Assembly: GCA_947455195.1 (NCBI GenBank)
Contig: CANGMI010000002.1
Location: 579,429-643,428 of the forward strand
Origin: Pseudomonadota bacterium
GTDB lineage: Bacteria; Pseudomonadota; Gammaproteobacteria; Burkholderiales; SG8-39
DNA length: 64,000 bases
Reading direction: 5' to 3'
How positions within the stretch are numbered: position 1 is the stretch's first letter; every line of letters starts with the position of its first letter. The position numbers and the translations under genes are program-made. The notes below the pieces were generated by a model. It did not search any database. It had not been told where the DNA came from and saw nothing but the letters and a program-made list of their open reading frames with translations. This document shows, one piece after another, positions 60,521-64,000 of this stretch.

Positions 60521-61829
60521 TCGTGGCCTCTTGCATTTTGAAGCGATAGGTTTCGGTCAAAAATGAAACCAGTTGAGTAAGATTTTCCTTATCAGAGTCT
60601 TCGATCTCGGCCACTTCTTCGCCTGCGTGCGCAGAATGACTGGATAGATTTAGGATTCTGCTTGCGAATGGATCCGGGACACCATCCGCAGTCTTCTCAA
60701 GCAAATCTTCCCATCGTAGGAAGCCAAGGAATGTGGCCGTCTTTTCGAGTATGTTTCTCAAAAAGCTGAAATGATATTTCTTTATCCGTCCGTCTCTAAC
60801 TGCGGAGCGCAGTTCAGTCAGCAGGAACAAGTGATAAGAGAAGGGGTGATCATTTGATGTGGACAACTCAAATCCCCCATCCGCCTTCTTTTGAAGAATA
60901 TATTTTGCGGATTGACCACGCTTGTAAATCAATGAAGAAGTACCAATCTGATTTACTATCTTCAAATCGTTACTGAGCTCGTTGTGCAGAACGTTGTAGA
61001 AGAGAGGGCTGTGTGTCGTTACAACAAACTTTAGCCCTTTGCCATTGATGAACGAACTGCGTTTTATCAAGCCAGCCAAATCGATTGCAAGTGCTATCAG
61101 ATGACTATCATCCAAGGAAGAAACCGGGTCATCAATAAAAACATACTCTAGATTGTTGAACTTGTCAGTAACCCTGTCACCTACGTTGGCTTCATCCAAT
61201 GTGGACACTACTTGCTGTAGAAGAGTGAAGAAAATGCTCCAGATAAAATTACTTTCTTCGCCCTTGGATATCTTTATAGCCTTGTAGTGCCCCTGCGCTG
61301 CAAGTCGTTCGTAATCTTCATAGGCGGCGGTAGAGCTTGATCCTTCAGGGAAACTAGCCGCTACCTGAAAAACAATTTCCAAGAAGGCTGGAATGGTAAT
61401 TTCCACCTCTTTTCCATTAAAGTCTTTGGTTTTCTTTTTGTATTCTTCATTGAAGACGGGATTGGCATTGCTGCCTGTATATCGCTGAAAGTTCGCAACA
61501 ATGTTCCCATCTTCGCCTAATTCTTTGAGTAAAGTAATGAGCCAGTCGGTGAATGTATTCGGCTGAATTCTTAGTTTCGGCTCAGAGTCGGCCTGCAAAT
61601 CGTTATCCCAGTAAAACAAGTCTTCAGTAAAAGCGCTGTAGTAAAGTATTTTTTTGCGTGAAAGCTCTGCGTCGTCATCATTCTGTTCCCCGTTATTCTT
61701 GGGGGCAACAAGCTCCTTAAAGGCACGGGATAATCGTGTCTTTCCTGATCCATTGAAGGCATAGACCAGTTGCACTTTCTTATTGGCGTCTTTTAGTTGC
61801 TTGGCGATGTCTTCCAGAGATTTGCTCAC
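60513..61829 (-). CDS. prrC: PrrC-like anticodon nuclease linked to the type I system
   Basis: This 438-residue ABC-type ATPase has Walker A FNGSGKT (25-31), Walker B/D-loop [10 protein letters not shown] (231-240) and the switch His273 in TTHSP. The C-terminal third carries RNILE (Arg358, Glu362) followed by SSHSAH (His398, His401), a pattern close to the Arg-Glu-His triad of PrrC/RloC anticodon nucleases, which cut tRNA-Lys when a phage disables the host restriction enzyme. Its place between hsdS and hsdR is that of prrC in the E. coli prr locus. The alternative is a generic AAA_13 ATPase without nuclease activity. Confidence 0.75.
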   Translation of the reverse strand: MSKSLEDIAKQLKDANKKVQLVYAFNGSGKTRLSRAFKELVAPKNNGEQNDDDAELSRKKILYYSAFTEDLFYWDNDLQADSEPKLRIQPNTFTDWLITLLKELGEDGNIVANFQRYTGSNANPVFNEEYKKKTKDFNGKEVEITIPAFLEIVFQVAASFPEGSSSTAAYEDYERLAAQGHYKAIKISKGEESNFIWSIFFTLLQQVVSTLDEANVGDRVTDKFNNLEYVFIDDPVSSLDDSHLIALAIDLAGLIKRSSFINGKGLKFVVTTHSPLFYNVLHNELSNDLKIVNQIGTSSLIYKRGQSAKYILQKKADGGFELSTSNDHPFSYHLFLLTELRSAVRDGRIKKYHFSFLRNILEKTATFLGFLRWEDLLEKTADGVPDPFASRILNLSSHSAHAGEEVAEIEDSDKENLTQLVSFLTETYRFKMQEATND

Positions 61830-61830
61830 G

Positions 61831-62979
61831 TTATGCCCCCACTGCTTCTGGTTTTGGCAAGTTCAACAAAAGATTGCAGTAATGCGCATATTGGTTTTGG
61901 CGTAATTCTATTTCACGTGGCAAGCCGTCATGCATAGAGCTGGTCAAGGCATCGAATTTATCTAAAATTTCGACGATTCGTTTCTTATCGTCCAGGGATG
62001 GATTCGGAATGCGAATACTTTCGAGACTCTTCTTGTTTAGTTTAGGCTGCGCCGCCCCCGAGATGTACGGCGTAAGGTCGATACTGTTCAAGTAATATTC
62101 AACGTACCTACGCTCAGCATATGTTTTGAATTTAAGTACGTGAGCATGATTGTTCACCCAGCTCTTTCCGGTAACACTAAACGCGATTGGTGTATTTCGC
62201 GCCAACAAATTTGCTCCATCTTCGGAAACAAGCAAAAGGTCGCATTCAAAGATGTAGTCTTTAACATAGTCAACGATGCCCGACGCTCCATAATAAGGAA
62301 TATCACCAGGCTCTCTTAGCCCACTAGTGATTGGCTTTCGCATTGAATCGAGATTTTCTGCAAGAGCTCCAAGCGTCTCCCACTCCACCTCCACATCTTT
62401 AAAACTCAACAACTGGTCGCGATAGTAGTTATATTGCTTTTTTCGGATGTTCAGCTCGGTGGATAGCTCGATGGATAGCTCATTGAAGGCGTCTAAGATG
62501 CGAACAATTTCGGCTTGGATTTCAAGCGATTTTTTGGGACTATCAGGGCAGGGAATTGGTATGGGAATTTCTAGAATTTCGTTTGTTCGCAATGCGGGTA
62601 TTCCAGCCCCATGCTGCTTGCCAGTAAGTCTATCTTGATTGATTTTTAACAGGTGATATACATATCGAGTCACGACTTCTTTGGTGTTTGGCAATACAAC
62701 GTAGCAATGCGCGTTGGCATAGAACTTTGACGTGACAAAGTTGACGAATCCAGCTGATGCTCCTCCCTGGCTTACTATGGTTGTGTTTTCGTCATAGTTA
62801 TAGATATCGGTGAAGCCGGAATGCGATATCCCTCCGTTATAGGCTGGGTAAAGTCCGTTATCAGAGAGTTGCTCCTTATTCAGCTGCCTTCCCTTCTCCA
62901 GTTGAATAACGTCTCCTAGTTTTTTCCATTCGATATCTGCGCCACCCAGTATTTTTTTTAAAAATGCTTCGACGCTCAT
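61831..62979 (-). CDS. hsdS: Type I specificity subunit S
   Basis: This 382-residue protein has two target recognition domains (about 15-165 and 195-365), each beginning with a WEKLGDV/WETLGAL-type segment and ending in a long helix ([35 protein letters not shown] and [20 protein letters not shown], in parts). Each domain reads half of a bipartite DNA target. GC is near 42%, lower than hsdR and hsdM, as is common for exchanged recognition subunits. ATG 62979 overlaps the hsdM stop (ATGA), and the prrC-like gene follows after 1 bp. Confidence 0.95.
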   Translation of the reverse strand: MSVEAFLKKILGGADIEWKKLGDVIQLEKGRQLNKEQLSDNGLYPAYNGGISHSGFTDIYNYDENTTIVSQGGASAGFVNFVTSKFYANAHCYVVLPNTKEVVTRYVYHLLKINQDRLTGKQHGAGIPALRTNEILEIPIPIPCPDSPKKSLEIQAEIVRILDAFNELSIELSTELNIRKKQYNYYRDQLLSFKDVEVEWETLGALAENLDSMRKPITSGLREPGDIPYYGASGIVDYVKDYIFECDLLLVSEDGANLLARNTPIAFSVTGKSWVNNHAHVLKFKTYAERRYVEYYLNSIDLTPYISGAAQPKLNKKSLESIRIPNPSLDDKKRIVEILDKFDALTSSMHDGLPREIELRQNQYAHYCNLLLNLPKPEAVGA

Positions 62980-64000
62980 GCCTGCTGCTCCTCGCCTTCA
63001 ATTGCGGTCACAATGGCATCAATGTCTTTGCGTAATTGATCGATCCTGATCACGGTGTTTTTCAGCTCGGCATTTAGCTTAGCGATGTTCACTACTTCCC
63101 GGTCGTCTTTGGCTTCGACGTAGCTACCTACAGAAAGGTTATATTCATTGGCGGCAATGCGCTCGTGGCTGACCGAGCGGGCAAAGTGATCGATATTCAC
63201 CTTAGTGTCGAACACTGCCATGATCTGCTCAATGTGTGTGTCGAGCAGCACGTTGTTGTTGCTGTCTTTTTTAAATAGACCGCTGGCGTCGATGAACTGA
63301 GTAGTGGTGTCGGTTTTGTGTTTGGACAGCACCAAAATCGTGACGGCAATCGTGGTGCCGTAGAACAAATTAGGTGCCAGCGAGATCACGCTCTCGACAT
63401 AGTTGTTGTCCACCAGATATTGTCGTATTTTCTGCTCGGCCCCACCGCGGTAAAAGATGCCGGGGAAGCACACGATCGCAGCACGACCTTTGCTGGACAG
63501 GTAGTTGAGCGCGTGCAGTACAAAGGCAAAGTCTGCCTTCGACTTCGGAGCCAGCACACCAGCCGGGGCAAAGCGGTCATCGTTGATGAGGGTAGGGTCA
63601 TCGCTACCCACCCACTTCACCGAATATGGCGGGTTGGAGACGATGGCGTCAAACGGTTTGTCGTCGGCAAAATGGGGCTCGATCAGGGTGTCGCCAAGCT
63701 GGATGTTGAACTTGTCATAGTTCACGTTGTGTAAGAACATGTTCATCCGAGCCAGGTTATACGTGGTGTGGTTGAGTTCCTGACCATAAAAGCCATCTTC
63801 GATGAGATGCTCGTCGAAGTGCTTTTTGGCCTGTAGGAGCAGCGAGCCAGAGCCGCAAGCAGGGTCGTAAATTTTGTTGACACTCGTTTGCTTGTGCATG
63901 GCCAGTTGCGCGATCAGTTTGGACACATGTTGCGGGGTGAAGAACTCGCCGCCAGACTTGCCTGCGTTGGCTGCATAGTTTGAAATCAGAAATTCATAGG
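62976..64000 (-). CDS. hsdM: Type I methyltransferase subunit M (partial, runs off right edge)
   Basis: About 341 C-terminal codons are visible. The frame stays open to the window edge, beginning with [20 protein letters not shown], so the GTG at 63926 is internal. SAM motif [12 protein letters not shown] and catalytic motif [10 protein letters not shown] identify an N6-adenine methylase; the C-terminal [20 protein letters not shown] helix is the usual HsdS contact. The N-terminus lies outside the window. It is the first gene of the hsd operon seen here. Confidence 0.96.
   Translation of the reverse strand, partial: YEFLISNYAANAGKSGGEFFTPQHVSKLIAQLAMHKQTSVNKIYDPACGSGSLLLQAKKHFDEHLIEDGFYGQELNHTTYNLARMNMFLHNVNYDKFNIQLGDTLIEPHFADDKPFDAIVSNPPYSVKWVGSDDPTLINDDRFAPAGVLAPKSKADFAFVLHALNYLSSKGRAAIVCFPGIFYRGGAEQKIRQYLVDNNYVESVISLAPNLFYGTTIAVTILVLSKHKTDTTTQFIDASGLFKKDSNNNVLLDTHIEQIMAVFDTKVNIDHFARSVSHERIAANEYNLSVGSYVEAKDDREVVNIAKLNAELKNTVIRIDQLRKDIDAIVTAIEGEEQQA

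Noticed and set aside
1-64000. CRISPR array, rRNA genes or insertion sequences
   Set aside because: No regularly spaced repeats, rRNA-like sequence or transposase genes were seen.

Overview
The window has two compositional blocks. From 1 to about 54.5 kb the DNA is GC-rich (about 65% in lines I counted), densely packed, and coupled by ATGA/GTGA overlaps. From about 54.8 kb to the right edge it is clearly AT-richer (roughly 40-50%) with different codon use. The left block looks like the conjugation and cargo parts of an integrative conjugative element (ICE) or large plasmid of a GC-rich proteobacterium, most likely a betaproteobacterium. I infer this from an F-type (type-F) T4SS in the gene order I recall from the gonococcal genetic island, from the MobH/TraD pair, and from composition. 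I cannot name a species. The low-GC block on the right is probably a separate acquired element.

Layout. (1) 0.4-2.1 kb, minus strand: a DUF6880-like protein and a small zinc ribbon. (2) 2.36-20.69 kb, plus strand: a complete DISARM phage-defence operon, drmD-drmMI-drmA-drmB-drmC, led by a WYL (BrxR/CapW-like) regulator. It is interleaved with a C5-cytosine methyltransferase, a Vsr mismatch endonuclease and, between drmMI and drmA, a GHKL ATPase fused to a PD-(D/E)XK nuclease domain. DrmA also seems to carry an extra N-terminal EVE/PUA-like domain. (3) 21.1-40.1 kb, minus strand: transfer operon ltgX-like, traA-L-E-K-B-dsbC-traV-C-trbI-S26 peptidase-traW-U-trbC-two-part traN-small secreted protein-traF-H-G. 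(4) 40.4-44.2 kb, plus strand: a short MobH/TraI_2-like protein whose HD residues appear substituted, the TraD coupling protein, and a DUF4400 membrane protein. (5) 44.3-47.0 kb, minus strand: an E2-only type II CBASS system (CD-NTase, E2-like enzyme, patatin phospholipase). (6) 47.2-52.7 kb, plus strand: an XRE-ImmA/IrrE and PIN pair, then two unrecognised genes (zinc-ribbon/tail-anchored protein; large protein ending in a PD-(D/E)XK nuclease). (7) 52.9-54.5 kb: a secreted DUF1254/DUF1214 protein, bracketed by a 14-bp direct repeat. (8) 54.5-55.0 kb: a repeat-rich junction. (9) 55.0-56.9 kb: a tyrosine integrase and a convergent short tyrosine recombinase, followed by a hairpin-dense non-coding stretch. 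(10) 57.4 kb to the right edge, minus strand: a type I restriction-modification locus hsdM(partial)-hsdS-prrC-like-hsdR, the order of the prr locus that carries an anticodon-nuclease suicide system.

How it fits together: conjugation genes are flanked on both sides by anti-phage cargo (DISARM on the left; CBASS, a TA-like pair and two unknown genes on the right), and an unrelated low-GC island adds a third, guarded restriction system. Five or more nuclease, methylation or suicide defences lie within 64 kb, so this is a defence island on mobile DNA. The strongest candidates for something undescribed are the hybrid DISARM/C5-methylase/Vsr/GHKL-nuclease operon, the zinc-ribbon plus PD-(D/E)XK pair at 49.3-52.7 kb, and the HD-less MobH homologue next to traD.
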